The notes: a model not told the origin generated them from the sequence alone. A stretch of 64,000 bases of DNA from Pseudeuparius sepicola (GCA_963920635.1 OY987298.1:56709949-56773948), one strand, 5' to 3'; shown: positions 31,880 through 43,387, counted from the stretch's first letter. Numbers and translations: made by a program.

Positions 31880-32437
31880 CCATTGCAATGACTCTACTTG
31901 TAATGTTTGTTGCATGTAAGTGTAATATTAAAGTTATTGTGAGTAAATAGCAGCACAATCATTATTTTTTTACCCTTAATAAATAACCGATGGTTCTAAA
32001 CCGATGGTGACATATATAATGGACCATAACTCGTAAACGGTAGAAGATACGGAAAAATTGATAAGATCTAAATTTGTTCGTCTGCTCATGCAAAATAGAA
32101 AATGTACTATGCACATTGAGCTCTATGAAAGGAGTTATTCTTGATGGAATGAATAAAGGTCTTGTATAGCGGCCATCTTGGATTTACGACGTCATAAAAA
32201 CCAAACAGCGCAACTCGAAGGTAAGCACCCGGTACTATACCATTACGTAGCATACAATAAAGAGATTTCACATAGTCGCAACTTCCCTTCACAAAAAAAA
32301 CACGGAGTAGGTAAATGTGCATTATGCTCCTCAACTATTAAACCTGTTTCAGTTTTTTATTAAAAACCATTTAAAAATAGTAGTCTTTTTTAACCTTAAA
32401 GCTATTTCAACTCCAACAGCCACTGGTCTAACCCCTC
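31880..32437. other. No gene seen
   Basis: AT-rich. A GCGGCCATCTTGGATTTACG word at 32169 resembles the GCCATCTTG words clustered at 59.6-59.85 kb. No coding region is supported. Confidence 0.35.
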
Positions 32438-32977
32438 CAGGGCCGGCTCTAGGCGGGTGCGAACGGCGCGGCGTCGCGGCCTGCGTTTTGATTGGCCCCG
32501 CGCCTCCGAGTCCCGTGTACAGGGTTATCCAGTCAGTAGCGTATTTAAAAGGGCGGGGGCGAAACCATTTCAGAATTTGAAAATATTCACTGCAGCTTGT
32601 AAATCTGAAGATATTGGGATTTCCTAAGACTAATTTTAAGTAACTTTCCTTGACATTTCTAAAAAAGTTCGCCTGCGGCGCATTTTACAGAACTATTTTA
32701 TTACACTTCTTTGAAAGAAATTCAAATTGTCCCTCCTCACCGATTAATTTCTATATACATCACTGAAGTGATCTAAACTCATCGCCACGGCCTACTTTTT
32801 TAAAAAGTATTTAAAAATATACCGTTCTAGCGGCGTATCAATTTTCAAAAATTTGTTCTTAATGGATTAAATAATTCCTTGCCGGGGCCCCGCAATTTCA
32901 TCAGGCACCCAGCCCCACAAAAGCTTGAGCCGATCCTGAACCCCCCCCCCCCCAAATTTTTGCTAGATACGGCCCTG
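32438..32977. mobile_element. Non-autonomous element with CAGGGCCG termini
   Basis: CAGGGCCGGCTCTAGG at the left matches the complement of GCTAGATACGGCCCTG at the right, with a 13-C run just inside the right end. The 540-bp interior has no transposase. A GC-rich block follows the left end (32455-32525). The 8-mers outside do not match, so boundaries are tentative. CAGGGCCG ends are common among hAT-related elements. Confidence 0.5.
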
Positions 32978-34208
32978 ATGCCAGAGCCAAACATAAAAAA
33001 CTAAAATTAAAAACAATGATTCTGCACCTACATTAACTACCAACCTCAAAGGTTCAAAAGACAGGTGAGTTTTTAACTAAAGTTTGTCGTATCTATGTAC
33101 TATTTATTTTTAAATAATAAACATTGAGAAGAGGCCAAGTACCTACTACGGAGTAGATTTTTTTAGAAGGAATTACCGATTTTGTGTTATTAACGCGAGA
33201 ACGGGAATTATTGTTTTATATACAAAAATTTTACCACGTGCGCAGGGTGGCTTAAGAAAACATAGAAAAATATTTTTATATTTTTTTACTATCTTTAAAA
33301 AAAGGGTAAAAACCCCGAATTTCCCTGTAGATCTCCGCCTCTAATTACGTCATCCAATATGGCTTCGGAACGTACTGTCAGCTTGAAGTTATTTTCGCGC
33401 TTTTGCCGTTGTGTTAGGAAGGATGAAAATACATTTTTACTCAAACAAATAAAGAAAATACATAAATAACAATCGATTTGAATCTGTACAGCCGCAGCGC
33501 TGTTAGATTTACCCGAGGTTCTCCCGGATTCGCCTTACCTTACTTTGAAATTTAACTAACCTAAATGCACCTGACCTCTTAAGCCCTAGATAAAGGCGTA
33601 AACCCCGTTTTGATAGTTCGTTCTTTTAGCGCGCAGTGCAGAACCAGAAACAACAGTTTATTTTCAATTGAAAGCTCACCCAATGTCATGTCCAACGGCT
33701 GCTTAGGAATAGTCGACTTACTCACCCACCATGCATCAACAACTTTGGTGCAGTTGATTCCCTGGCTTGGATGTTCACTAATCGTGCCGCTCCCTCGTCG
33801 TACACAGCACTCCGAGGCTCTTGGCGTCGAGTACCGGTGGCCTGGTCGGTCCGCCGTGGCAACACCTCTTGATTTCCTGTATCCGGGGCACAGGGCGTCT
33901 CCAAATTCTCCACAATTTTCCTTCTCCTGCCTCGGGCGATGTTCGAGGCTTCTCACTACACTCCAGCTTCCCTTTTTCTCCGCCTTTTTAGTCCCAAAAA
34001 CCACGAGTCCCGCAAAAGCTAGTTGCTGCACGTGTGCCGTTACTGTCCTCCCTTCTCTTGGCTCTCCCGCGCAAGTCACGATGCGAACTTCCTCTATCGC
34101 GTAAATTAAATGAAAGGTTTCCCAGTGCGTTCACCTGAATTTCGACATCAGCACTACCCATACATATTATTGGAATATTGTCGCTTAGACAATACAACTA
34201 ATAATTAA
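32978..34208. other. No supported gene; GC-moderate island at 33.5-34.1 kb
   Basis: 33600-34104 is open on both strands (165 and 167 codons), but neither translation resembles a known family. The minus-strand frame lacks hydrophobic or domain-like periodicity. It may be part of an LTR or another repeat; no partner copy is in this window. The segment at 33150-33225 resembles the 3' end of the hAT at 17284-18482 (GAATTAC.GATTTTG.GTTATTAAC, GGGAATTATTGTTTTA). Confidence 0.35.
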
Positions 34209-34211
34209 ATG

Positions 34212-34442
34212 GGAAAGTTAGGGCCTGGCACACCAGACTTGAATCCGATGGATTTTTGTATTTGGGGATACATGAAGGCGGTTGTGTGCGAACAGGAAAT
34301 CGACAACGAGCAGCAGTTACGTGAACGAATTGAAGGTGCAGCTGATCAAATCCGGAATAATCATGGACTTTTTGCACGTATCCGGACTTCTTTAATTAAC
34401 CGAGTAAATTTGTTCATCGAGGTTAACGGCGGCCTCTTTTAA
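34212..34442 (+). pseudogene. Mariner-like transposase C-terminal fragment
   Basis: Reads PGTPDLNPMDFCIWGYMK, then EQQLRERIEGAADQIR and INRVNLFIEVNGGLF, stopping at the TAA at 34440. This is the C-terminal end of a mariner-type DDE transposase, where SPDLNP.DF..WG carries the last catalytic acidic residue and the gene ends in a C..NGGHFE-like tail. The first two catalytic residues and the DNA-binding domain are absent. Sequence upstream (before 34209) is unrelated, so only about 77 codons survive. Not functional. Confidence 0.8.
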
Positions 34443-34485
34443 CAGCTACTGTAGTGCTTTGCATATGTGTGCTAGTGCAGTTGTG

Positions 34486-35045
34486 TTTTTTGGTTACCCT
34501 TCGGGGTTTTCCTGGCGGAGGGGATCCACCTCGTCGTGGTCGCCAGGCTGAGTACCTCGCTTCAAACAAAAGGAATGGCTGAGGGCAACCAAGAGGTTCC
34601 CAACAGATTTAGAAAATGTGTATGTTGTGTTGTGTAGTGCTGTGTGTCTTTTAATGTAAAAAGCAAGAAAACAGAAAATGGTGCGATATTCAATCAATGT
34701 CAGTAATGTAGATGTTTCATAGGCATTATCTACATGTTCCTTAGAAAGTAATCGTTTCCAACAGAAAATCGAAAATTCGTTGTGAATCCTCGGATAAATT
34801 GATAGACCTGGCAACGCCGCGCTATTTCACTACCTGTCTTTACCATTGACATAGGCGAAATTTTAAGACACGTCACGGCCGGCGTCCATAGGCGGCGTTT
34901 TTTTGAGGGGTTTTAAACAATTTGAAAAAAAAAATTGTTGGGCTTAAGACAAATGTTAGAAAAATGTTGAAAATTTATTTTGGCAAGTCTAATTTTTCTT
35001 TATCTACCATAAAAAATTTTGTACTAAGTGATAGTTAAGCTTGTA
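34486..35045 (+). repeat. 0.5-kb dispersed repeat, copy B
   Basis: Direct copy of 24913-25415. This copy has an additional segment near 34620-34670 (TGTTGTGTTGTGTAGTGC) that copy A lacks, so copy A carries a deletion or copy B an insertion. Starts right behind the mariner fragment. Confidence 0.75.
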
Positions 35046-35149
35046 TATATTTATATTAATTAATCAACTAATATAATGAGAACACATCGGTCTCATTGCT
35101 AGTGGTTTTCTCACAATAAGCAGATAGGTATTCCAAAAATTTGATTATG

Positions 35150-35350
35150 CGTCTTTTTATTTCGCGAACAAGACAGCAGCGTCGAGGCGCGGAATCGGAT
35201 AAAAGAAAACGACGCTATAAAAATATATTAATCAAGCGGAGCCGTAAATCGGCGGCCCGAGCGCCAGCCGCCCGCCACCTCCGCATTAATTTTCGCGTTC
35301 GCGCTTTATTGAAAAAGGGCGGCGAGGGGTCAAAGTTCTGAGGTAGGCGC
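35150..35350. other. CpG-dense island of unknown function
   Basis: About 200 bp rich in CpG (GCGTCGAGGCGCGGAATCGG, AAATCGGCGGCCCGAGCGCC, TTTTCGCGTTCGCGC) in AT-rich surroundings. No terminal repeats and no second copy in this window. The 66-codon open frame is basic and low-complexity. It could be a promoter or conserved non-coding element, or an unrecognised repeat. Confidence 0.4.
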
Positions 35351-36109
35351 TGTTTCACTGTTTCCCAACACCAGAATTTCGTACCGTACCTAACACTCTT
35401 AAATATTATGCTATAATAATATAAACCGACCTTACCCACCTACTAACTTTTAATTAAGTTTCGTGTACCTATAGTATAATAATTCAACAAGTTATGGAAT
35501 GGCCCATATTACGACATACGTTTACAGTGTGTTTCACTTTAAGTGGCTATAATTCATTATTTTATAACTGGTTGGCCGATTTTTGGAAACTTTTTTTAAA
35601 ATACAGTACTCCAAAAACTCTACATCCTGGATGCATTATTTTAAAATCCGCCTTTTCCATAGTCTACTAAGATAAATAAGGCCACAAAAATGACGAAAGC
35701 ATATTAGGCATTTTTTACGATAAAAACAAATACCTCTATCGATTTAGGCATATCTGGAACCCACAAATCCCAAGTTTCAATATCGTAACTTACACCGAGT
35801 GTTCACAACTTAAGTGCAGAAAATGAAAAATCGACTTTTTGAGAGTGCCAGACACTACTTAGTGTCTGGCAAATATTACTTTTCCAATGGATTAGGAATC
35901 ACTTAGTGAATGAATTCACATAATATCATCAGAGTATTCATAATAAATACGGAAATATCTAAAAAAAAAAATGACCCGACGGTTTTGTTACTACATGCGA
36001 CACAAAGTTTTAAAAACAAGTAGATTTTTTATTCTTAATCGCTAAACGTTATTTTTAACAAGAAAGTTCTTCGGTTAAATAGTTAAATAGTTTCCTTGGC
36101 ACCAAAATG
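35351..36109. other. No gene seen
   Basis: AT-rich. GTGCCAGACACTACTTAGTGTCTGGCAAA (about 35846-35873) contains a perfect short hairpin, CCAGACACTA against TAGTGTCTGG. Nothing else recognised. Confidence 0.4.
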
Positions 36110-36478
36110 ACAGTGTATATATTTGGCATGCCGACTTTTAGGCTTTACATATGTTTTTAGATTGACCTAAGGGAAGATATCTCGCAGACACTACTATTGC
36201 GATTGGGTGATTATTCCATGGCTATAGCTATGATCAGAATACCATATTAGAGTTTTTTTTTATTATAAATCTGACCCCATGGCGTCATTTGGCGTTACTT
36301 TCAAACATCTGTATAATAAATTTCATGAAAAAAATATTGTTTTTATAAATGTTTCAATACAACAAACACTGTCGCCCAAGCCAAGCAGTTTATCGCATCA
36401 AATATCAAGTGTGCCTTGACAAAAATGGTCAAAACAAAAATGAATAAACGCTAAAAGTGTCAAGATTTAAGCGACCTA

Positions 36479-36859
36479 AAGTCTATCCAAGTTACAGCGG
36501 CAGTAGATATAAACAAAGTCACATGACCGCCTTGCGATCGATTACCAGGGTCGGACTAATATGAGATTCCAAGTGGCTTGTACTTCTGAACTAATTCTTT
36601 TAGAAGTTCTAAAATTTGTGTTTCTACCTTTCGCGGATCTTTATAAATTTCCTTAAATTAAGTAGCAAAATAAATTTACAGAATATACTGCTCGCGATCC
36701 GATCTAAAATATGCAGGAAACTCGACTGAGGGAAGAGCCGGCCCTGCATTTTGCTCGCCGCGTAAACACTTGACATTTTATGACGGCCAGACCAATAAGA
36801 GAATAGGTCACGTGGTGGCCAATGTTTTGATCCACTGTCTCTGTAACTTGGATAGACTT
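36479..36859. mobile_element. MITE flanked by TA, nested in the mariner-like element
   Basis: AAGTCTATCCAAGTTACAG at the left is exactly complementary to CTGTAACTTGGATAGACTT at the right. TA stands at 36477-36478 and 36860-36861. The interior (GC-moderate, with GAGCCGGCCCTGC near 36735) has no coding frame. The duplication suggests mobilisation by a Tc1/mariner-type transposase. Confidence 0.85.
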
Positions 36860-36897
36860 TAGGATCGTTTTTAACAAGTTAAAGGGTAGTGGAAAAG

Positions 36898-37290
36898 GTA
36901 GAAATTATTAGATTAACTGATGAAAACACGCGTAGCTATAAGGATGTTGCTCAAATATTTAATTTGAGACATGTCATATTACACATACCTACTAAAGTGT
37001 GTGGAATTAACAAACTTTTCAATAAGACAGGTATTTTACTGCTCTTAAAACTATTCAGCTAGATAGAAGAATTTCAATTTGTAAGGCAGGTTACGAAAAA
37101 AATAAAAGGGGCCCAAACAGAATGATGAAAATGCGGAGGAAATATTGCGATATTTAAGAAATAAGAGAAGCAACTCTAAATTTAAATTTTGTAAAACTTA
37201 CAAAAATAAGCCGTTTAAAGCCAAATATTTGCACACCTTGCACGAAAGAGCTTTGCGTATAGTTTGTGGGCACAAGGACATTTTTAAATG
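36898..37290 (+). pseudogene. Mariner/Tc1-like transposase remnant (N-terminal part)
   Basis: 36898 onward reads VEIIRLTDENTRSYKDVAQ then IFNLRH, the first helix-turn-helix of this transposase family. Next, KLFNKTG-like and RGPKQNDENAEEILR segments appear in shifted frames. About 37200-37285 gives KPFKAKYLHTLHERAL, matching the stretch just before the first catalytic block. Several frameshifts and the loss of everything after it make it inactive. It lies between the two long termini, as expected for the element's own gene. Confidence 0.7.
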
Positions 37291-38029
37291 ATGGAAATTT
37301 TCTGGCCAATACAAGGTACTGGGCCGAAGAAAATCCTAATTTTTTTTATTCATTTCAAGGACCAATGTTCTCAAAAAATTAACACTTTTTTGCGGAATAT
37401 CATCCAGAAGAGTGATTGGATCTTACTTTTCTGCGAAAGTTTAAATAGTGCTCGTTTTTTAAATTTTTAGAGGACGAATTAAGGGAATATTCCTTAATGA
37501 CGTATAATACTCTTCCAGGAAAGGCAGGATGGCTTCTACTTTGGGGGGGGGGGGATATTAACAAATAAGGTCTACAAAAACAGACCCAATAACTTAGATG
37601 ACTTTTGCCAGCAGCAATAGAAGAATTAACAAAGGTGACTTAGTAGAGTGCACAAAAATCTGAGGAGCATTAGGTAAATTTCATGTTCAGTTATGTGTTT
37701 CCGAATATGTTATTATTGTGCTTCCCTCTGTAATTTTTATCAAAAACGATATTATATCGATTAAATCTTGACACTTTCGGCACTTTTTCATTTGTTTTTA
37801 CCATGTTTCAAGGCACACTTGACATCTGATGTGATACAACTGCTTGTCTTGGGCGGCAGTTTTTATTGCATTGAAACCGTTATATAAAAAGAAACCGATC
37901 GTTCTTTTTTTCGTGAAATCTGGTGTACAGTTATTCTAAAAATTTTTACCATTTTAAAAAATCATAGCTAGAATAATCACCCAAGCCAAATAGTAGTGAC
38001 TGTGAGATATTTTTCCTTAGGTTAATCTA

Positions 38030-38032
<3 letters not shown>

Positions 38033-38075
<43 letters not shown>

Positions 38076-38085
38076 ATATAGAATA
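38033..38085. repeat. (AT)n microsatellite
   Basis: An uninterrupted AT dinucleotide run of about 20 units, followed by GAATATA units. It lies at the outer edge of the mariner-like right terminus. Confidence 0.95.
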
Positions 38086-38169
38086 TAGAACAAAAACAAA
38101 GGACACTTTTTCTTGGTCCTGCTTGAGTCACTATACAGTGTGCCCAGAGCCGAGAAAAGATCGGTTTTA

Positions 38170-38886
38170 TATACAGGGTGAGTCACATCTAAAGGCAGAG
38201 CCGAAAACACAAGGTAGAATTCGCTAAAATAAGCACATATGCTTAATAAACATTAGCTCAAAAACGCTTGGTTCTCCATATACAGAGTGTTGAAACTTTT
38301 CCAAATATTTTTTAATTTTTTTCTAGCCCGTTTAGGAATTATTTTATACATATTATGGGTTGTCATTTTGTGCAATAATTTGGCCCTGTTCAGATGAGCA
38401 GCGGCGTAGATACAAATAATTTTATTTTAAATGCCAGCATAATCACCTTGACACTAGTTTAAAAAATCCGAAATTACGATGAAACTGTACCAGAAATAAA
38501 AAAATACCAAGAGGCACTTTTTGTTCCAAATTAAATGGGCTATCCAAAAAAGGCAAAATTTTTGGTTTTGCACAGGGCCGTACTACTTTTTTTCTACAAT
38601 TATTTACAGTAACTATTTGTACCTACGCCGCTGGTGATCGGAACGGGGTCAAATTATTCCACAAAATGGCAACCGTCCAGTGTATAATGTGTACCAAATT
38701 TGGTTGGAATTCGTAAATGGGATCGAAAGAAATTAAAAAATATGTTACTTTTGGAAAATTTTCAACACGCTGTATATGGAGAACCAAGCTTTTTTGGGCT
38801 AATGTTTATTAAGCATATGTGCTTATTTTAGCGAGTTCTACCTTGTGTTTTCGGCTCTGCCTTTAGATGTGACTCACCCTGTATAT
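38170..38886. repeat. Foldback with TATACAGGGTGAGTCAC termini
   Basis: TATACAGGGTGAGTCACATC (38170) is exactly complementary to the right end at 38867-38886. The pairing continues almost unbroken for about 60 bases (AAAGGCAGAGCCGAAAACAC, then TAAGCATATGTGCTTA-containing blocks) and more loosely to GGCGTAGATACAAATA against its partner near 38620. The centre is about 38440-38570. No coding capacity. Confidence 0.88.
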
Positions 38887-40194
38887 ATATAAAATATATA
38901 TAATATATTTGTTTTTGTTCTATATTATTCAGAGAATTAAGAAATTGAATTTTTCCAAATTTTCCTACTGCAAGTTAGTTCTACTCGTATACCAGAATGA
39001 GTTCGTGTTGCCGAGAGACCCAATATTTTTCCAAACTTATTCCATTTCGAGCAGCAGGCGCCGGAGTTGTTAATTAGATATTCCTAGAGTTAACCAGGCG
39101 ACTCCCGCTAACAGTTACGCTGTTATTGGTAAAATTTCCATGACCCGTCCAAAGTTTATCCTGGACGGTTTGGGCACAGCAGGGTCTTGCGGTCCCCCGA
39201 ATGCCGCACCACCACGCCTGTTTTAGATGCTCCCTATAATGGCCCTTAAAGTTCTTGGGTAGGATCTTCTATGACCGCGTTTATGTAGTGACCTGCAAAA
39301 ATGTGCATCGCCTTCGATCTTTAGGAAAAAGCTAAGGTGGGGGGACAGCGCTCTAGCTATGTGACGGATTTCATCAAAATGAGGGAGTATACTATAAATA
39401 TAGTTAATACCTACATAGCTAAATTAACAATAATACATTATTATACCTGCAGTGTGTTTTATCTTAAGTGTAAAAATATGAAACAAGTCAGATGTAATGT
39501 TATATTTAATAAGAAATTAATACAAGAATTCAAGAATTCTTGGATTGAAAAATTATATAAATTCTTGAATTGCAAAATGCACATTGTTTAAGGGTATAAG
39601 AAGGTTTGGTAGAAGGGATTTTTTGGTTTTAAATAATTTCTGCAATTTTGCATTAATTTGATTAATAATTAACTTGATTAAAAATTGACAGTTATATAGT
39701 TAGTATCAATTATCGACTTAACAATAAGTAATTTTGTCACAAGACATTGAAGTTATATCGCAATCTAAAAAATGCTAGCAAATAATTGACAAATTTGCAA
39801 CTTCATGAATGTCAATATTTTTGTTTCACGTTTCTTGAGCTTACAATTCTTTAGAAAACCTTTTAAAACATCGTATTTCTAAATTGACCCTGGTATAAAG
39901 ATTTTATCGGTGAATATTTTTTGACGAAAATTCGTACGTACCTAAACAATTTCAAGGATGGTAAATAAAAAGGAGTCGTTAGATTTTCGATAAAAAAACG
40001 CTACAATAATTAATTTTGCAATTTTTGGTGTTGTAAACATGATCGTATTAGGCCCTGTTTGAGAGGCTTGTACAATGTGAAATACTCCCAGAGAGTATCT
40101 TACCACTTCCCATTTCCCACTTCCAATCATGATGGAAAAGAAACATTCGAACATCTCAAAAACCAAAATTTTCGTGGCTGTTCATAATGATCAT
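38887..40194. other. No gene seen
   Basis: The first part repeats AT-rich edges (GTTTTTGTTCTATAT, a mirror of 38088). A GC-moderate patch at 39060-39260 has no recognisable coding sense. The 84-codon plus-strand frame at 39337-39591 is AT-rich and unrecognised. AAGAATTCAAGAATTCTTGG near 39526 is a small palindrome. Confidence 0.35.
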
Positions 40195-40575
40195 AGTTAA
40201 CACGCAGGTGAATAATTCGATATATTCCAACTATCTCCTCTTTATTTTGTTTTCAAAGAAAACATGTTTTGGAAATTTGTTAATCACTTGGTAAGGACCT
40301 TCATAAGTTGGTGAAATAGATGGCCTTTTACCTTCAACTTTAACAAAAATATAATTTGAATATCTAGATCTGGAAAAACAAATCGATGGGTCTTTGAAGA
40401 AACATCGTAAGCGACGAATTTTGCGAAATGCCATTTTTTAGTTCAAATGATCACTCATGATGTTCTCCTCGTTATATATTTCAATTAAACGCGTCCTAGG
40501 GTATCAACTACAATGTTAGGCTTCCCTTCCACAATGTCACCATTAAAGTCCGCACCATATGTTTTTTTTTAAATA
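40195..40575 (-). pseudogene. Ty3/Gypsy polyprotein remnant: RNase H end plus integrase C-terminus
   Basis: On the minus strand 40555-40480 reads GADFNGDIVEGKPNIVVDTL, the end of the RNase H domain in Gypsy pol (normally VEGK.N.VAD.LSR). Then, after a gap, 40434-40231 reads IFVKVEGKRPSISPTYEGPY followed by QVINK, the GPY/F module at the integrase C-terminus. The intervening integrase core is missing, so this is a collapsed copy. It is the last part of a retrotransposon polyprotein and is not functional. Confidence 0.75.
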
Positions 40576-40639
40576 CCTACCTTTGGTTAAAATTTTATAT
40601 CGGGAACAGTTTTTGCTTCAAATTAGATAAAAAATGGCA

Positions 40640-41060
40640 TTAAAAACGATATTAGATCGATTAAATCTTGACACTTTCTGCACTTTTTTATTTGTTTTGA
40701 CCATGTTTCAAGGCACACTTGAGATATGATGTGATACAACCATAGTTATCGGCGATGACTATGGATACAACTGCTTGTCTTGGGCGGCAGTTTTTGTTGT
40801 ATTGAAACCTTTACAAAAAGAAAACCGATCGTTTTTTTTTTCATGAAATTTGGTAAACAGCTATTCTGAAAATTTTACCATTTTAAAAAATCATAGCTAT
40901 AGCCAGGGAATAATCACCGAATCTAAATAGTAGTGTCCGTGAGATATTTTCCCTTAGGTCAATCTAAGGAAATATATAAAGCCGACTTTTCCTCGGCTCT
41001 GGACACACTGTAAGTGACTCAAGCAGGACCAAGAAAAAGTGTTCTTGTTTTTTTTTCTAT
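40640..41060 (+). repeat. Solo copy of the mariner-like element's long terminus
   Basis: Matches 37750-38165 in the same orientation: AATCTTGACACTTTC, ATGTTTCAAGGCACACTTGA, CAACTGCTTGTCTTGGGCGG, TTAGGTCAATCTAAGG, and a tail TCAAGCAGGACCAAGAAAAA that appears inverted at 38110. It sits between the two Gypsy fragments, and ends near an ACACACTGTAAG word. Confidence 0.7.
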
Positions 41061-41214
41061 ATGCTGCCTTTGTTAAGTATGGGTTAGTCAAACTTACCTA
41101 ATGCCGACTGTGTATGTCAGTGATTTTTTGATAATATAAGCAACATGTTGTCCACATATAATAATATGTATACCTAATATGCCTGTAATTATTTTTGACC
41201 AAAAATAACCGTCA

Positions 41215-41495
41215 CCAATCATTTGTTTTGTAAATTTTTAGGAATAATAATACGTTGCTTTGGAGGAGAAATGTCACACTAAAATTTGATTTTTGTAAAT
41301 GAAACTTCTTCTTGTTGTAAGAAAAAACTAGAGTTAGTTTCTTGGTTTCTAAGTAAAAATTGTAGTTCCTCGTCAGAGTCTTGAGCTTGTTTTATACTTG
41401 TTGATTTTAATTAAACGCGTCATAGGGTATCAGCTACAATGTAAAGGCTTCTCTTCTACAGTGTCATCATTAAAGTCTGCACCATATGGGATTTA
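41215..41495 (-). pseudogene. Ty3/Gypsy polyprotein remnant: RNase H end and RNase H-integrase linker
   Basis: Minus strand 41490-41420 is a second, more broken copy of the RNase H end (GADFNDDTVEEKP). 41385-41280 then reads QAQDSDEELQFLL, and after a stop CDISPPKQRIIIPK, which matches the conserved linker (AQ..DEELQ.LL...CD.S....R..IP) that leads into the integrase zinc domain in mdg/Gypsy-type pol. The gene is decayed. The outer end at 41457 onward is shared with the arm of the large palindrome. Confidence 0.7.
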
Positions 41496-41597
41496 AAAAA
41501 ATACATTTGGTCAAAATTTGATATCGGGAACAGTTTTTGCAAAAATGACATTAACAGTTGTAACTAAGTTGGGAATTTGAAACCTATTGGCGACACA

Positions 41598-41800
41598 CTA
41601 TTCTTCTTACGCTTAAATCCACATACCAATAACGTTGTTTTTGCACTCGATGCGCGTTTCGCAAGTTAGCATCATCAGGAGATGATTAAAACTGTTTTAA
41701 TCATGTCCTGATGATGCTAACTTGGTTAGCGAAACGCGCGTCGAGTGCAAAAACCACGTTATTGGTATGTGGATTTAAGCGTAAAAAGAATATTAACAGT
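41598..41800. repeat. Hairpin nested in left palindrome arm
   Basis: TACGCTTAAATCCACATACC at 41608 pairs with the block ending near 41783. GCACTCGATGCGCGTTTCGC pairs with GCGAAACGCGCGTCGAGTGC, and AGTTAGCATCATCAGGA with TCCTGATGATGCTAACT. The arms are about 95 bp. The twin is at 45150-45348 in the right arm. Confidence 0.88.
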
Positions 41801-42596
41801 TGTGGCCAAGCGATCTTTGTCAGCTGTCAAATTTGACATTTGTTGCAGAATGTGTCGGAAAGTGGCATCTCTAAATCTAGTTTGAAGAAAATATATATAT
41901 TCGAAAAATATGTTTCTATTGGGATTTTATGTACGTGTGCAAACTTGTAATTCGTTTACAAGAAATTGTTTTCAGAAAAGGTGCGAAAACTAAAGTCTAA
42001 TTAAAAAAATGCCTTGTTTTGACAGTTTCTCTATCTCTTACATCCGTTTATAGTCCGGGAGGCAGCGACACTTTTGATGTAGTTATTCCTACAAAGCTGA
42101 TTTTTTCTCATTTTGTAGCTTTGACATGAAAAGTAAACGGAACGGCAGTCTACCGCGCCAATATGGGGGCAAACATTAATAACATTTTTTTAAACCTGTA
42201 AATAAATAGGACGGTAATGACTTATTCCTACAAGCATAAAACTTTTTTAGACTTGTGAATGATACCTAAAAATGCAATATACCTAATGATAGTCTACCGC
42301 GCCTGAGGGGAGGCCATCATAGGTCCACCACCCACGCCAAGATGTTCAGAAATATATTTTTTTTGCTTATTTCTACAAGGCTGAAAATTTTTTTTCAAAT
42401 ACTTCAGTTCATAGGAGAACTAAAAAAATTAGTCTACCGATCATATAAGGGGGCAAAGCGTTGATAGACGCAATGGAATTCACGATCTCCCGAGCGCAGC
42501 CGCCGCGCCGATCTGCTATAATATTGCCATACCGGGATTAAATTAATATCTACAAAGCTGCTTTTTTATCTATAACCGTTTTACAATAACTGTTGT

Positions 42597-43387
42597 CAGT
42601 GGCGTAACCCGAATGTAAGGTTGAGGGGGGGCTAATTATTTAAAAAATATATTCGGTAATATTTACGGCAAAAATATGGTTTCAAAATAAATTTTATTTA
42701 GAAATAAATACCAGGCGGCAGATCTTTGGGGGGGGGGGGGGCTTGTAATGCGAGACTCTTGTGTGGGATGTGGGTTGCGAGGAAGTAGGACTTCGAGGTG
42801 GTGCACGTGTATTTCTTTGTTTCAACAGACTAAAATACATTTTGTTAAATATAGGACCTAAAAAATAATTACTTTTTAATTTATATGTGTAGGTACCTAC
42901 CTAAAACACCAGGTTGCCCAATAAACAGTCCAAAAATGGATAACAATTTATTTTCAGGTAAATTACCAAAGGCTGCTTTAACTGTTGAACGATAAATGGT
43001 TCTCAAAGAAAGCAATTTCGTTCTCCAAAACGAATTCTTGATTTTTTATAAATGATGCAAAAAAGACATGGCATACCAAAAAAATAAATAGGTAATATTT
43101 GAAATAGGGGTCTCAGCTCCCTCTGTTGACAAGTAGGTATACATAGGAAGCAATGCATTAGGATAGAAAAAGGAAACGTCCTACCATGCAAATACGCAAG
43201 AACAGTAGTTGGTTGCCTACCTTCAGGTCTTTTAACCTGCAAAAAGAACACCACACTCGAAAAATTCCAGTTCCCGTTCGAAACAGGAGTATTATAAACA
43301 ATACCTAAACCTAAACTGTGGTTTGAACAAAATAAGGCTTCTGTCTCAGGCTAAAGCCCCCAAGGCCCCCTCACGGTTACGCCTCTG
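42597..43387. mobile_element. hAT-like non-autonomous insertion in left palindrome arm
   Basis: CAGTGGCGTAACC (left) and GGTTACGCCTCTG (right) bound 791 bp, with an exact 8-bp duplication ACTGTTGT at 42589-42596 and 43388-43395. Long G runs lie inside the left end. The interior includes an 83-codon minus-strand frame (43003-43254; VKRPEGRQPTTVLAYLHG) that I do not recognise. The same insertion, shorter, is in the other arm. Confidence 0.85.

Larger units (their letters stand above)
36110..38030 (+). mobile_element. Decayed mariner/Tc1-like element with about 350-bp inverted termini
   Basis: 36135-36476 and 37750-38030 are inverted copies. AGATTGACCTAAGGGAAGAT pairs with the complement near 38010; CTGTCGCCCAAGCCAAGCAG pairs with CTGCTTGTCTTGGGCGGCAG; AAAGTGTCAAGATTTAA pairs with TTAAATCTTGACACTTT. 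Between them lies a broken transposase. A third copy of the terminus stands at 40640-41060. The outer ends seem to be ACAGTGT-type words. It is interrupted by the MITE at 36479-36859. Confidence 0.7.

Noticed and set aside
33579..34104. Open frames of about 165 codons on both strands
   Set aside because: Neither resembles a protein family; mutual antisense openness reflects base composition.
41598..41800. Rho-independent terminator or attenuator-like hairpin
   Set aside because: The genome is eukaryotic and the hairpin is part of a repeat with a twin at 45150.
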